Shown in pieces: positions 4,809-5,272 of a DNA stretch of 5,272 nucleotides. A program made the position numbers and the translations under genes. The DNA comes from Bacteroidia bacterium (GTDB lineage: Bacteria; Bacteroidota; Bacteroidia; NS11-12g; UBA955), in NCBI GenBank assembly GCA_023254645.1, contig JALRLA010000159.1, positions 1 through 5,272 of the forward strand. The letters are read 5' to 3'. The notes under the pieces are model-generated. The model was not told the origin of the DNA. It did not search any database and worked only from the letters and a program-made list of their open reading frames with translations. Each line of letters starts with the position of its first letter. The stretch's first letter is position 1.

Positions 4809-5272
4809 ATGGCTGCCGAATACCTCTGTTTTTCCATTTGGCCTCTCAGTGAAGAGGGCCATGATTTTTTACCTTCCCTGCTGGAAGAGTTGCCCTTTGA
4901 TACCTTCGAAACGAATGACGAGGGAGTCTTGGTGGCCTATGGACCTAGCGCCGATTTTTCGCAAGAATTACAAAAACTCGCCGAAGAAATAATTGCAGAT
5001 TTCGCCAGTAAATGGACTTGGCACACCCGAGACAAGGAGAATTGGAATGAGCTCTGGGAAAAGAATTTCTTCCAGCCTTTGTCAGTGGGTCGTTTGCACA
5101 TACGCGCTCCTTTTCACGAGCCGGCTCCTGAAGGCAGCCTGGAAATCATCATCGAGCCCCGCATGAGTTTTGGCACGGGCCACCATGGTACCACTCAGCT
5201 TTTGTGCGGCGCTTTGCTTGAGCGGGAATCGATGTTGAAGGGAGCAAAAATTCTCGACATGGGCAGCGGTAC
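4809..5272 (+). CDS. prmA: Ribosomal protein L11 methyltransferase, N-terminal part (gene runs off the right edge)
   Basis: The reading frame opens at the ATG directly after the lipoprotein stop (one base between) and stays open for 154 codons plus two bases to the edge. PrmA trimethylates lysines and the N-terminal amino group of ribosomal protein L11 using S-adenosylmethionine, in the cytosol. Features in order: an N-terminal substrate-recognition domain (about 1-70), the linker motif WNELWEKNF (79-87), the PrmA signature EPRMSFGTGHHGTT (116-129), and the start of the methyltransferase motif I, ILDMGSG (148-154), cut by the window end. Bacteroidota PrmA is typically about 275-280 residues, so the catalytic domain is mostly missing here. 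No Shine-Dalgarno precedes the ATG; the one-base gap suggests translational coupling to the lipoprotein gene. Base composition returns to about 60% G+C. Confidence 0.95.
   Translation, partial: MAAEYLCFSIWPLSEEGHDFLPSLLEELPFDTFETNDEGVLVAYGPSADFSQELQKLAEEIIADFASKWTWHTRDKENWNELWEKNFFQPLSVGRLHIRAPFHEPAPEGSLEIIIEPRMSFGTGHHGTTQLLCGALLERESMLKGAKILDMGSG

Noticed and set aside
1..5272. A mobile element, defence island, CRISPR array, toxin-antitoxin pair or RNA gene
   Set aside because: I saw no transposase, integrase, terminal repeats, regular repeat array, small paired genes or tRNA/rRNA-like sequence on either strand. The genes are mainly housekeeping and do not form a recognisable accessory system.

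Overview
The window looks like ordinary chromosomal DNA of a member of the Bacteroidota. The protein sequences match the typical Bacteroidota forms of these families (Ndk, PrmA, a DHS-like protein, a LOG-type protein, a LYS1-like dehydrogenase). There are no convincing Shine-Dalgarno sequences. Several start codons are preceded closely by the Bacteroidota sigma-A -7 element TAnnTTTG. No genus can be assigned from the sequence alone. Seven protein genes fill almost the whole window and no gap exceeds about 70 bases.

Left half, minus strand, in the order of transcription (right to left): a saccharopine-dehydrogenase/alanine-dehydrogenase-like oxidoreductase (1642-2832), nucleoside diphosphate kinase ndk (1164-1580), a strong intrinsic terminator (1111-1137), a LOG/TIGR00730 Rossmann-fold protein (363-1094), a weaker terminator-like hairpin (345-364), and the first 108 codons of a deoxyhypusine-synthase-like gene that runs off the left edge (1-324). 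After ndk and after the LOG gene, a hairpin, a -7-like element and the next start codon are packed into 38-69 bases.

Right half, plus strand: an SRAP-domain (HMCES/YedK) abasic-site shield protein (2862-3602), an AT-richer lipoprotein of unknown function (3614-4807), and the first 154 codons of the ribosomal protein L11 methyltransferase gene prmA (4809-5272, cut by the right edge). Gaps of 11 and 1 bases suggest one transcription unit.

The oxidoreductase and SRAP genes diverge from start codons only 29 bases apart, so their promoters must overlap each other and each other's coding sequence. The genes are mostly housekeeping (nucleotide balance, DNA protection, ribosome modification) and I see no shared pathway. 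There is no sign of a mobile element, CRISPR array, RNA gene, toxin-antitoxin pair or defence island. The items most worth following up are the unknown lipoprotein, the compact promoter/terminator layout with apparently leaderless starts, and the DHS-like and LYS1-like genes, whose roles in this kind of bacterium are not obvious. I do not find a convincing undescribed multi-gene system.
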